From Apus apus (Eukaryota > Chordata > Aves > Apodiformes > Apodidae): a stretch of 64,000 nt of DNA. The stretch spans positions 173,816,274-173,880,273 of the forward strand of contig NC_067282.1 of assembly GCF_020740795.1 (NCBI RefSeq), in the 5' to 3' direction. The position numbers were made by a program, and so were the translations under genes. This document shows positions 12,626-25,600 of the stretch, one piece after another; positions within the stretch are counted from its first letter, which is position 1, and each line of letters opens with the position of its first letter. Below the pieces are notes generated by a model. That model saw nothing but the letters and a program-made list of their open reading frames with translations. It made no database searches and was not told the DNA's origin.

Positions 12626-12707
12626 ATGACCCTGCTCTGGCAGGGGGGTTGGACTAGATGATCTTTTGAGGTCCCTTCCAACCCCTAGGATTCTATCATT
12701 CTATGAT

Positions 12708-15700
12708 CCAGAAATCCAAACCACACAGGAGTACTGCTGAACACAGGGGGTCCTACTGAAACTGAGTGGCCCTGAAGTTGGGTGAAGAATCTGAAACATG
12801 TTCTACATGCAGACCAAGTCCCACTTTACTCTCACAACCTTGACTGAACTTAATCATACAACATGAGGCATCTTCATAGTGCTTTTAATTATGTTCCCTC
12901 TAAGTTTAAGAATGTTTATTTGTTTATTTAAGATATCTGAAAGCATGTAAAGATATCTTCCTTGTCATTCTTTATTAAGTAATACTTGGAACTTTAGTAT
13001 CATCTTCAATGTAAGTGTCATGTGAATGGAAACCACACAATCTGACTCTTGGGAAATTCCAGAATTATTTTTGTTCCAAATTAAAATGACCTGTCAAAGT
13101 ATTAAAAAATAGGGTTTATTCAGTTCAGAAACAGAAAAAGTTTCATTGAATTGACTAAGAAATTAATGATTAAAGAAACCCAAGCTCAAAAAAACCCACA
13201 ACAAACTTAGAAATTATAGTTTGAAAACCTAATGCTTCTTTTTCCTGGCCAGACCATATGTTTCACAGTTCTCCTGCAGCCACGTGACTCCTGTGATGTT
13301 CTCTGCAGCTTGGTCAAAAAGCATCTACTGCTTATTTTGAAAGAGTGCTGAGCTTTAGATGAGGAGTTTGAGTTGCAGTGGTCACACACTATTAAAAACT
13401 GTCAAAGGAGACTCCCAGCACTAGTATAACAAGTAGAGATGTTCTATTGCAGGTTTCTCAGTGACATGATTAGTTTTTAGGTTACTTTTCAGAGGAAAAA
13501 AAAAAAAAAAAAAACAACATCAGAGGGAAAAGAGCACATGTTTTGCCAAAGAATCATTTTGACTAAAAGTTTGCAGACATTTCTGATCATGACCATTGGT
13601 GAACAATTCAAAAGTTCTGTGATCAGAAGAGACTAGTATGCTCATTGTCTTGACCTCTGACACATGAACAAATCATCCAGTAATTCCTGCCCTGAGATGA
13701 GAAATTTGTAGCTGAGTGGTTTAAGAAGCCTATACAGCACTGTTCTGAACATGTGATGTCCTTGGTCCAACCCAGCTCGCATTAGCCACCAACCTCGAGC
13801 TCCTGCCTTGTGAGCAAAGGTGGTCTGTGTGCTCTCTCTAAGGAGAGAGACCTTAGATCTGAAATGCTGTGAAAATATCCACGTTAATGACCACAGAAGT
13901 ATGTGACCCTTGCCCACCAACTTTCATATCTCAGCTGAGCAATTAGAGTTAGGAGCAGTAAATCTGAGTGCAAGTGAATTTATCACTCACTCAGTAATGT
14001 GCTAACAATTTCCTATGCTCTTAGCAGCCGCTTTACAAACACCAATTTTTTTTTCAGTTTTTCCATGCAGAGAAGTTGAGGAGTAGGAACCTTGGTATGA
14101 GTCGTGTAATAAGTCAGGGTCAGAACTGAGTACCTTGCTCCCAAGATTAACTCTCTTCCCTTTGTCTAAGTATTTCCAGTGTAATTTCTAGCCTGTACAT
14201 TTTAATGTGCTTATTAGTTACCTCATTTCATGCTGACTTCTCCATTCTTTAATCCCCCTACTTCCACCTTACTCTGATGTCTCACCTGCATTTCTACCCT
14301 ACTGCTGCATATTTTATGAGGTACCTTTTTTCTTCTTAATAATCCTCGTCTTGACTGTCCTCACCTCAATATCCCACTGAGCTCTCTTCCTCCCAGCCCC
14401 TCATTTTCCCATCCATCCTGCTATTCCCTGTTTTGCGCCATAAATTCTAGGACATCTTTGTGCAGGCCATCTTCCAGGCCATCTTTTGGACCTTTCTAGC
14501 ACAAGAAGATTCGCTGAGATGGTGTCACCATAGAGAGATGTGATGGCAGCACAAGCCCTCCACTCCACACAAACCACTTGTTTGAATAGTAGGAGCTGGT
14601 TTATTCCCAGGAGGTCTCAGAGGATCCTTCTTTCACCCAGGAGTGATGTGTCCTCTGTAAAATTTGACATGAAGCGACAGGTGGTGCTCTGACAGCAGAT
14701 TTCAAATGCAATCAGCTGCAATAGCTGCAACCTTGGATGCTTGACCACTCCTAAAACATGCCAGTGAGCTACTTCTTTTTCACCCAGAGCTCTCTGTAGC
14801 AGTCTGGTTATGGTATTCCCTTCCTCCAGCTTTAATGGGACCATTCTTCCTGTACTGTTATATTATACATCAACAGCAAAATCAGAAAATCCTGGTACTC
14901 CATTTTGCTTATCAGATGGACCTACCTCATCCAACTTGTTAGCATCTCCAAGTTTTCCCTCTTACTTCTCACAAATGCATACTTCCTGGTTTTTATAAAA
15001 ATATAATACTTTTCTTTGCAGAAGATCCATCCATACCATGTCTGGGTCTGATCCAGCACACCTGAATTATGCTGAAATAAAAACAGGACCAACACTGCTG
15101 AGGGACTCAGATGAAAATCCTGTCTGGTGTGGCCAGAAACCCTGCTCAGCTCTGCTGTTTCCTGCTGCTGCGCCAACACAAGCTGCGAAAGACCATCAAC
15201 CTGCAAGCCCTTCCTCATGAGCCTGATGTCCCCATCACAACATACCATCCCTGCCTTTTTCATGACTGGTAACCAGGGACACCACATGTCCAAAAAGTGT
15301 GAAACAAACCGTGAAGACCTACAACAGAAGCATTAACTCCACAAAGGTGCAGATGGGCTCACAATTCCCAACTCAGTGCTGTTTCCCTGCCTTGGGATAT
15401 GGGAGCCAGCCACAACACCACAACTACTACCCTTTTATAATTGATAACATTGTTGACTTGCTGTTTTCCTACACTTTGATGCACAATGGCCACAAAAATA
15501 TATGCCACAGAATTGGTCCATGGCCTGAGAAATGTTGTAAGATGGTATAACTTGGCTAGTGTGTTACTTCTGATATTACTTCTGAGCCTTCTATCATGTT
15601 CCATTGAAATAGGGAAAACTACCCCCCAGTAACTACTGCAGCTGAAATCTATCCCATGCCAATAATGTTGTTAGCATTTTTGTGCTTACTTATAGAGGAA

Positions 15701-18700
15701 ATTAACAACTATGGGAAAAGAATATTGTAAGTACTCAGAGAGAGAAAACAAGACTGTTTAGCATATCTGCTTCCCAGAAATAACAGCAGCATCTATATTT
15801 TAAGGAGAGCCAGGATGCAGGCAAAATCTCAAGGGGACACTTTTTCCAGCTGTGGTCATGCTTTGCATGACCAATTATTTTAATATTTTGATACTTCTAA
15901 TTTTCACATCCTTTTCTGTTTGTTTTGGGGCATTCAGGAGGGGGGATTTGTACCCATTTAAAAACACTTTGAATGGCAAGAATACTGACCTAGGAATTCT
16001 TGGAAAGAACTCAGCTGTGCCATGTACAAAGGAACGCTTTGATGTATTTGAGGAAGTGCTCCTGCTGAGCTGGCATTTTACAGTTTGTTTCTGTCCAAAC
16101 CAAAGTGCTCATGCTGATTCATTAACAAAGGAAATGTCTGCTCTTTGCCAGATCACACTTGCCTATGCCAGGCTAGTTTAGCCAGGCACCACCAGTTCTT
16201 GTACATGGAAGAAGCATAATCTCTTCAACATAGTCGTATCTTAAATCCAGTGGCAAAGAAATACTGGATTAAAAGAAAAAAACATTTTTAGAGGTTTTTC
16301 CTTTTAAAAACATGACTTGAATGTATGGAAACATTTGTTAGAGTTGTTCCAAACTCTAAATATTTTCAGCAACAAAAACTGCACTTTGCATAATAAACGT
16401 GCCAAAATCTATGCTTGATTAAGAAATGTAAAAATGTCTGTTTCTGAATCAAATGTGCAATGTGTGTTTTGGTCAGATGCAAAGCTGTCTTTGTGTTAAA
16501 TTGAGTCTATTTCTAATGTGAAATTCATGGCTTCTTTTCCCTTGTTTTGTGACAACTCTGGCAGCCAACCTCCCTCTCAGTATGTCCAGCAGCAGCACCT
16601 GCCCACAGTTTACAAGAGCTGCCACTCCATTTGAGAACTCTCACCTCTCTTTCTGGCCAAAGGAGGAAGTGCCCCTGCGGCCATCTTAACACATGTGAGA
16701 TTATCTGGTTTTGTAAAAGGTTATTCTTTTACTGTAGCTGGACCCAAAAAGGGATAAACAGCATCTCTACCTAGCAAGTATGTTTCTAGCTGCCCAGCTG
16801 TCTGGATATGAGATTTCCTTTATCTAAAACAACAGCTCAATTTTAGTTGCCTTACCAATCCTTTAGAAGATGTATCTTACAGGAGTTAAAATGAGACTAG
16901 GCTCCCTGATCAGAGGGATGGGGAACCTACAGAGGGACATGGCTTCCAGAGCCCCAGAGCTGCACTGGGCACTGCTTCAAGGGGGCTGCTGTCTGTAAAA
17001 GGGGCTGCAGTAACTGTTCCTGGGTGTGGGCCTGTCCTCTTTCTTGCTGCCTATGAGCTGTTTAAACTAACATCTTTTACCTCACCTTTGGAATGGGATA
17101 ACAGTGTTTTGGAGGTAAAATATTGACTGTTGAATATTATTTGATAGTTTAAACTATGAAGTGTTTGAACCTCTTTGTTATAAAACATGGTAGGAAAACC
17201 AGACATTCATGTTGACTGACACCGTTCACACCAAATTGACTTTTGCTTTTTGTATGTTTTACCCAGGAGGCTCTCCTTCGATCATCTGAGTTCACTATAT
17301 GTCTTTTTTGCACCTCTGGAATTAAACTGTTCCTGCATAAGCAAGCTGAATAAGACTGCACATAAGCGGGCGCAGAAGTCAATGTTGAGTTTCTTCCTAG
17401 ATCAAAGAAACAAGCCATTGGGATAAGTGAGACAGATCTGAAATTAATTTTCTATCTGGTCTCCCAAGTCTAAAGAGCTTTTCTTGGTCTAGTATTTATT
17501 TGCAAAATTATGTTAAATTATCCTGTTAAATGTGTGCATAAGATAGATGCATGCTTCAGTATCTGGGTGATACAGGACTGCTTGACGTAGGGGCAAGGTG
17601 ATATTTAGCCAAGCGTTAGGGACACGTGAGAAGCTGATGCCTGCCTCTAAACCTGTGATTTAGCATGACAAACAACGGTCAAAAAGGACACATGACTGTG
17701 TAGTGCAGCACTTAATATGACAGGAGCAGACTTTGAACTCCTGTTCCAACTCCCAGCACCATTTCTGCATTCTACATTAAATCAGCAGCAGCTAAAATAA
17801 AGAAACAAGTCGCGGGAAGGGAAGCTTGAGTCAAGGCAGGTCCTCTGTCTCCCAAGGCAGGGGAGGTCTCCTGTGCATCCAGAGGGCTCTCCCCTCTGCT
17901 TTCTAGGCAGCCTGTGAGCCGAACTAGTGATATAGTCCAGTGTAGGGAGACCAGTGAGAGACCAAGAAACAGAGTAGATGTCAGCACCCAGGCCATTGTA
18001 TCTAAAGGAAAAATATGATGGTGTGGAGAGCCTCTACACTTGATTTATTTTACTAAGTTATGGATAGCTGAGATTTCCCAAAAACTGTCATTTGCTTTAA
18101 ACTTTTCTAAGTCAACTTCAAGGCAAAAACCGGCATCTCTCATGACAATCCAGGCTTGACTACCTCCCTCCCAGTATCTATATATAGAGACAACTATATT
18201 TCAAGACTGTATGTGGCAACACAGTACTGCAGTAGTGTAGTATTTGTGCAATTAATTACTTAAAAGATGTAGAATCAAGACAATATCCTCAGCAATGCTT
18301 ACAAGATCTACTGGAGGCAGACTTCAGTTTGCATTTTTCATGTTTTGAACCAAGTGAAAGCTGTGTAGGTGCATTTAATGGACATTGCTCAAGCTTGATT
18401 GCCTGTTGGTTTGAGCCACACAGCTCCTCTGAACTTGTGGCATGAGCAGAGCCAGGGAACATCTGCCTGCAGAAGACCATTTAGACATACATTCACATTT
18501 ACTGCTCTGACTATGAAGAAGTCATTCGCTTCATAACATACATTAATAGAAATTTGAAAAATGTATCCTTTTATATGAGCAAAGGAAGCTCTGTAAGTTC
18601 ATCTGGCCAGGGGACTAAACATACTCACTGAATTATTATCTTCTCCATCAGGTTATATGGATTTTCTAAAAATAGTTCCGTTGCAAATTCTGGAAGTTTT

Positions 18701-19750
18701 CTTGAGGAATATAAACAGAAAATTTGAAATAGCTGATATAATTTAAAAACAGATGGGACATGAAGCTTTAAAATCATATTTTACTCTTTCTGCCTCATGA
18801 CTCCAAGGTGTTGCCACATTGAATGAATAGGTGGCAGTCAGTAATAATGGGCATTTTCACTTGCTCTCTTCTTTTGTACATATATAAACACATATATACA
18901 AAAAGAGAGCGAGATATATGAATCATGAGAATGGAATCTGAGTGAAAGAACTGCTGAGTGTTTACTTTTTTATTTTACTCTCTAAGGTTCTCAGCTCTTC
19001 TAAGAAGCAAGTCAGCCCTCTTTTGTTCCTCGACACATCAAGGAATTTTTATTAACCTTGGACTGAATAGAAATTAATGATAAGTGATAGATTTTAACTG
19101 ATTTTTAAAGTCATATTTCACTCTTAAACACTAGCTGGTTACAAAGCAGGATCTAGATGAGGTGTTAAGCCATTTCAAGTACTTAAAATGCAAGCAATAT
19201 GCATAGCCCTTCAATGTCAATATGTATCTCCATTTGCTAAAGTTCTTTCTTCTTCTTCATGTGGGCTTCCCATTGCCCACACTCCTTACATTAAGTCAAG
19301 GGAGTCCAAATAATAAAATAATAAAAGAAAGCTAATGCTCATCCATATATATCCTAGTGAACTTGGGGAGAGTTTTTAAAAGAATAACACACAACATTTC
19401 TTCAGCAAAAAGTGTTTGATACCTGGCACTTTTGAACCTGAAAGTATGAATCTCTTATACAGGTACTGAAATAAGTAAATTTCTCTTTTATATATATTGT
19501 TTTAATAAGTGGCTTTATAACCAATGTTTTGGAACAGTTAAGTCACAGCTGTTTGTTCCCTGAAGAACTAAGTTACTAGGTCTTCATTATGATTTTCATA
19601 AGGCCTTCTATATTTGTTTTTTTCTGGTACTTTACAATGTTGGGTCTTCAAATGCTGTCTATGCTGCCTTATCTGCTGTGAAGTTGAACTGCTTTTTCTC
19701 AGTTTTGTTTCCTTTTGCAACAAGATCAGGTGGTTAAAGTGTGAGTCCTT
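12708..19750. other. Intergenic, no gene recognised
   Basis: Seven kilobases with only short open frames (up to 123 codons, at 14922-15293 on the minus strand), none recognisable. It contains an A19 run at 13496-13514. The part near 16900-17040 is somewhat richer in G/C but shows no ORF or splice pattern. Confidence 0.55.
13496..13514. repeat. Poly(A) run, 19 A
   Basis: Nineteen A residues in a row, followed by CAACAACAT-like sequence. No processed transcript is recognisable upstream. Confidence 0.95.
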
Positions 19751-19784
19751 TGAAGTTCCCTTCCAACCATCCTATGATTCCATG
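19751..19784 (+). repeat. Possible CR1 3' tip
   Basis: The string TTCCCTTCCAACCATCCTATGATTCCATG resembles the final CR1 bases (GGTCCCTTCCAACC followed by ATTCTATGATTCTATG). It is only about 34 bases, so a chance match is possible. Confidence 0.5.
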
Positions 19785-21649
19785 GTTTTATTATTTACTC
19801 ACAGCAGCAGCCACATGCAGAAAATTCTGGACATGTTTTGTGGTAAGAAATAAAGAAATAATTTTGCTTCTAATGAAACAAAAAAATTTTTTATGTGGAA
19901 ACACTAAGTTTCAAGTGTTCAATCAGTATTAGAAATGTGCTTATACCTGGCTGAAATCTCTTTGAGGTGATTGCAAGTGGTATTTTTCTATGCAATTTCA
20001 GATGTCAACAAAATGCAGTTTTTCAAATAATCATTGTTAAATGGGATCTTAGAAAGAGTGTTGAGAAAGTAATTTTTAAACAAAAGTAGTAAGTTATAGA
20101 AAACTTGTAAATTGACAATAAAATAATTTTAACAACTACAGAGTTTGAATAGCTTTATCTAGAAATAAATTTACCTTGGGTAAAATTTTGCACAGGTAGA
20201 ATCAGATTTTAGGTAACTTTTTTTCCTGTTTTACAACTTACAATGTAATAACTTAGCATAATAAGAAACTGGAACTTCATTGAAATATCATCAGTTCCTT
20301 TGATGTCAGCTTGTAATGTCCTTTATCCAGAGTATATTCTTAATGCTATTTTAATATATTTTAAAGTTGCTATTATTTGTACTATACTATGCCCCTGATT
20401 CAAGAAATAGCTGATAAAGTATTTGTTTATATCCTTTCCCAAACAGAGAGATTCTTTTGAACTGCAAACTAGAATAAGAATGCCACATAACAAATAGAAT
20501 TTTTAATTTTTTTCAGACTCCATACAAGAATGGGCTTTTTCAGCTCCAAAATCCTGAAGATTCCTTTAACTACAATAGTTAGGAATAATTACAATTTATC
20601 TGTGTTTTAAGTATTTTAAATACTTCCCACTTTGAACATTTTTATTTAAATATCTACAAGTAAAATAGGTCATTTCATATTTCACAATAAAATAAAGCCT
20701 GAATAACCATAGTCAAGGTAATTATTGCTGATTAATTTGACAGATGTGTCTCTGAATTTTAAAACTCAGTACTGGTCATTAATTGTAAAAAAAAAATAAA
20801 TAAAAATTATTATCCCTTTGGTCAACAACTATGAGTTAATGACAACCACAAGGTAGGGCAGGTATTCAAGTCCATGAGGTCATGTCCTTTCCTTCTAAAT
20901 CTGTTTGCGTTTTGTTCTTTAGCAAGCCAGGGCAGACTGATTGCAATAAAGTGTTGTACCAGGCAGAACTTCAGAGAAAGCATAATTAGAAACATTGTTA
21001 AATTATCATTAAACAGATTCCTCTTTTTTTCCTCCCTCATAGATGTGAGACTCCAGCTTGTTAGTACCTTCCAGATACTAGCCTGGTGTAGTCTGTGGCA
21101 ATTCAGCCAAAGATGTTTTAATTGTGTTGTATCTTTTAATTCTGATGTTATTCAACCCTTCCTTGACACTGCTGTAACACTTCGGTCAACTTTGAAACAA
21201 ATTAATTGTTTCAAAATAAAAAGTTAGAACATTTTCCTCTGGAAATTTTCTGAATGAATACTGTAATATTTTACAAATTCTTTGGGTATTTTATTAGTTT
21301 AAGCCCATCTAATTATTTTTTTTTTCCTAATCTTACTGGATCAAATACTGATTTGTCTGTGGGCTCAGTGAAGAACTACAAGCTTCCGAAGAGGTACAAG
21401 CTGCTTCCCAGAAGTGAAACCAGCTAAAGTCACTCCACTGGTTACATCTAACCTTGCCTGTGCTTTATCCTTTGTGTCGTATTTCCAGAGCTGTCCAGGA
21501 GAGGGAAGAACATGGACATGCAACTCTGTTGAAAATCGAGTTTTGAAAATAAAATAATGAAAATCTTACCAAACAAATAATGAATTTGGTTTCTCTGTTT
21601 TCTTATATTGTTTATGGATTGCATTTCAGGCAGAACTGGTGTTCTGGCT
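19785..21649. other. Intergenic, very A/T-rich
   Basis: Strongly A/T-rich DNA without recognisable genes or repeats. A 117-codon open frame at 20874-21227 has no recognisable domain and is opposed by an overlapping antisense frame. Confidence 0.5.
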
Positions 21650-22090
21650 TGGTTTGGTGGGTTTTTTGGCAGTGGAGGAAGGGCCACAGGAGTGGCTCTG
21701 GTAAGAAGCTGAGAAGCTCCCCCTGCTTCCAAAACCAGCCAAAGATCAATTAGAGGGACAATAGATGCACTTCAGCGATTAACATATGAAAGAATCAACC
21801 TAACACCTGAGCAGAGAAGCACTTGGGAGGGAGAAGAGCTGTGCTGGAGGAGGATTGCAGTGCTGGTGGTTGGTGAGGAAGAAGGGGAAGAAGTTGCCCA
21901 AGGAGGAGTTTCCCTGCAACCCATGGCAAGATGGCAGCTGTCCCCCTGCACTCGTGGAGGAGCATGGTGGAACATTCCCTGAAGGAGCCAGGAGGGGTGA
22001 ACTTGGCCACTGGACTTAGATTTTGTGACCAGAGGATTTGCTGCCTGTGGACTCTGATTGAGCAGCCTTGGAAGACCCCAGCACCATGAT
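21650..22090. repeat. Possible decayed LTR-type retroelement fragment
   Basis: This G-rich, purine-rich island stands out sharply from its A/T-rich surroundings. Phrases such as CTGCAACCCATGG, GTGGAGGAGCATGGTGGAAC and ATTCCCTGAAGGAG resemble the GGAG/CCATGG-rich passages of ancient bird ERVL-type repeats. I see no LTR borders (TG...CA), primer binding site or ORF, so the family is a guess and the limits are approximate. It could equally be an unrelated G-rich stretch. Confidence 0.25.
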
Positions 22091-22170
22091 GTGCCTCATA
22101 GCCTCATCCAGTTTTATTTGGGCTGAATTTTTCTTGAAGGACACAAAGCTAAGGCAAACACTTTATATAC

Positions 22171-22198
22171 CTATATATAATTTTCTATATATAATTTT
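22171..22198. repeat. Perfect 14-base tandem doublet
   Basis: The unit CTATATATAATTTT occurs twice without a mismatch. It is a small A/T-rich minisatellite seed. Confidence 0.95.
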
Positions 22199-22548
22199 CA
22201 TGCTTCAATTGATAATGAGTTAATGATATTAAGTAAAAATATGACTTTTGGTAAATGTCTTTAGGTTTTGAAATCAAATCTTAAGCTTTGGCAGTGGCCT
22301 TATTGAGGTGGGACAACCACCTTCCAGAGCTGGCCAAACAAAAACCTCTGAAAAACTCCTAGGGATCCCAGGAACTGAAAGCAGGGAAAGATTATTAAAT
22401 TCTATGCATACTTGTAAAAGGGACATGATGTGAAAATTCACTGGCAGTCTTGACTCTTGCATCTTTATGTTCTTAGGGTGCTTGAACTCACAGCCTTAAA
22501 CTTCTGATATCTTTCTGAGTTTCTATGTGTTTTGAAAGTAGAATTTAA

Positions 22549-22562
22549 ATATATATATATAT
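22549..22562. repeat. (AT)7 microsatellite
   Basis: Seven AT units between TTTAA and GTAATAAG. Confidence 0.95.
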
Positions 22563-23559
22563 GTAATAAGGCATTGTAGATAGCAAGATAAGTAGCTGAG
22601 GCAGATGAAAAAAGTAGACGTATCCTGTTTATGTCTTTATATGCAGCATTTGCAATTTATTTGCAGTCTGCATAACATTTAGAGGGCTATGTTGTTGGAT
22701 TTGGGACTTTGGCCATTATAAATTGTTGGCCACCAACATTTGATTTTGAGATATTTTTTTTTAAATAACATTGATTAATTTTCCTCTAATTAATTTTCTG
22801 CGTTCATATAGAAATTTAGAACTACATCATTCTCTTTAGATTAATATTATTATAATTGCCCTCCCTTGATTTGTAACATAATAACTGCAATTTGTCTCAT
22901 TATTTTCCATCTTCTGTTTCAAGCAAGTATCAGTGATAGAAATTTAATAGCGAGAGGTTTGAACAGAGGCAGAGGAAATATGCCTCTCCACACCAGGGTG
23001 CCCCCCAGCAGCAACTCGCTCATGGGCTAGCACATTTCCTGTGAACATAGTAGTGCAAAGACAACAAAACTTGCCTTTAAATGGTAAAAGACCTCAGACC
23101 TCCAGCTAAGACCAATTTAGGTGCTTGAGCCAGTCTTCTGGTAATATATGAAGGGAGTTTACTGGCGATGGACCTTTGGCGAGGGCTGTCTGAGACATTC
23201 AGGAGTCAGAGTGTTGATAAAGCGTGGTATTTTTTTCTATCCTGTTAGCATGTCTGTCCTTTAATAATATTTTATATTACTTCTCAAATGAGCCTCAAGT
23301 TCAGGACAGGTCACATCTTGTTTAATACACACTGAAACTAGAGTAAATTAACACAAATATTTCCTACACTATACTAGACCAAGATTAAGTTATCCTGCTT
23401 TTAAAATACAGTAATCAGTCTTCTGATATGATACTGTTCCAGACCATTTAATCTGTATAGTTCCTTCAGAAAGCAATATTTCTGAATGCTTAACAAAACA
23501 TTCCTGGAACAAGAAGTCATTCCGCATCTCACCCTTTGAGCCTCAAAAATCAATTGTGC

Positions 23560-24020
23560 TTGTTGCATGTGTGTTTTATTTTATTTGGCTCATTGTTTCC
23601 CTTAGTTTGGAGATCAAAAAGTGAATCTGTACTGTAAAAATAAGCCCTGTGTGCGTCCAAAGGAAGAAAAGGGAAGAGGATGGGGACCATTTCATCATGT
23701 ATGGGTTTTATCTAACAGCTCTATTAACAGTGTGCTTCAGATGCTTTGCATTAAAACTTAATACAAAGAATGTTGAATGAGTGCCAAAATCAACTGCATT
23801 TTCTGATAAATGTTATCACTGCGCCAAAGTTGTGATTTATTCTGACATAAAATTGCTTGCCTGCAATTAAAGGTTCATTATTCTACCCTAAGTAAACACT
23901 AATCATAAGGATTTAAAAGATCATAATCGTTTGTATAAATTCGATGATCAACTTTTATTGTCCTCGTTATATGCTTCTAACAGCCATTACACAGTCATAT
24001 TAATATTGATAATTTCCAAA
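23560..24020. promoter_or_regulatory. Candidate conserved non-coding stretch (weak)
   Basis: A/T-rich, non-repetitive DNA with homeodomain/forkhead-like strings (GTAAACACTAATCATAAGG near 23892 and TTAATATTGATAATTT near 24000) and no ORF. The appearance resembles many vertebrate enhancers, but conservation is untested. Confidence 0.18.
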
Positions 24021-25259
24021 GGCCTATATTAAATTATCTATTTTTGTCTCATTCCAGTAGCAGCCTGAACTTAGATCCTGTCTTCACCAATCTGCTCCAC
24101 CATTTTCCTATTGCATGGTTTGTCTTGTTGTGCCTACCCATCTCTCTTCCTTCATCTACGAAGTCATGCTACTCTCTCACTTGTTCTAGGGCTAACATAT
24201 ATTTTTACAGAGAATAACACAAGTGGGGTGAAAGCTGGGACTGGGGAAAGAAAGAAGGAGCTAAGAGATCCCTGAAGAAAAAGACACACTGAATTTCCAA
24301 GTGCAGAGGTGATGACATAGCTGCTGGAACACATTGCCTCAGAACACTGAAAGAAGCTTCTTATCTACTTCTGCTGTATTACCACACATCAGTAACCTCA
24401 ACAATTTTTCCTCTTGGTCTCTAACTGAATGTGAAATGTCCTGGGAGGTTTGTGCAAAAGAAGGTGGTAACTTTTTAGGTGGACTGAGTTTAAAGTAGCC
24501 ATGCTTTGCCAAAAATAAATTAATTCTAAAGGGCCAAAAGACTTAAACTCTCCCTGTTGACTAATTTTTCTGTTATTTTGTATTTTAAAAATAGAAATAA
24601 ACACAAAAGCAAGCCTGGAAATACTACTTAATCAATTGAGCAAAGTGTAATAGATATTTACCCAGTTAAGAAGTCAAGAGGCAGAAAATGCCAAAGGTTG
24701 CAAGCATAACCTTAATTCAATTAGTCTTTATTCCAGCCATAGTTAGTGGTTATTTGGTCAAAATATATGATTCTATTCCCTACCTCAAGTTTACTGAGCT
24801 AATTGCACAGCTCAAGCAGAAGCCACGTGAGACAACTGTTCAGAGATGGTCTCTCTCATTGTGCTACCTGGAGCAACAGACCAGCTTTGTCTGTGGGACA
24901 GGTTGACATTTTATGTACCAACATCCCAGACTCTTACTGAAGCAACAGAATGTAGGATTTCATGTAATATATAGATACAGAGATATAATTTAGAATTTAA
25001 TATGGAACACAGGACTTTGTTTACTCTTAACTGTTAACCATCACAGTGTGATTGTTGGTATGAATTTTCACAACCTTCATACTTGCAGGTGCAATCCTCA
25101 CTAAAAATGTTTTTCACTGTGGAGAGATCACTCCACAAATCTCAGCATTAGTTTGATGAAGTTTTATGTGTGCAATATGTATCCATACTGATTAAAAATA
25201 CTTATCTCGTCTACATTATATATCCATGAAATAAAGAGCAGAAATTAAGCATAAATTGC

Positions 25260-25600
25260 CTGCCTTCCCAAAGTGCATTTCTCGTGTGACAGACATAGTG
25301 TTTTAATTGCCAACTCAAGAGCTAAGAAGTCAAGATGTGCCATAATTGGTTTGTCCATGTGTCCTTTAATCTGTTGTTCTGCATATTCTCAGGTATGTGA
25401 TAGTACGCATTATTTAATTAAATGAGCACACAATCATTTGTCCTCAGGAAAAGTGAACATTTGCAAGCAACGCATGCAAAATATTTCATTCTTATGCAGA
25501 ATCCAATTAATTTCTGAATGCAATTTGTCAGCATGGTTGTGAGGGTTTTTTTAATTGTCCTAGTTAATTATGGTAATCCAGTGGTATTACTCTGTCTTTA
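25260..25600. promoter_or_regulatory. Candidate conserved non-coding stretch with TAATTA sites (weak)
   Basis: Several homeodomain-type cores lie within about 300 bases: TTTTAATTGCC near 25301, the perfect 12-base palindrome ATTTAATTAAAT at 25412-25423, CCAATTAATTT near 25503, and AGTTAATTATGG near 25562. There is no ORF or repeat signature. It may be an enhancer, but A/T-rich DNA produces such sites by chance. Confidence 0.22.

Larger units (their letters stand above)
11731..12707 (+). mobile_element. Young 5'-truncated CR1 LINE, about 1 kb
   Basis: This copy retains the second half of the reverse transcriptase ORF2 plus the whole 3' UTR. It ends in the tail units ATTCTATCATTCTATGAT at 12690-12707. 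CR1 is the dominant bird non-LTR retrotransposon and copies itself by target-primed reverse transcription. The ORF2 part is open without a stop from 11747 to 12625. The last 188 bases are nearly identical to the minus-strand copy at 6881-7068. It cannot move itself, because the endonuclease and most of the reverse transcriptase are missing. Confidence 0.95.
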
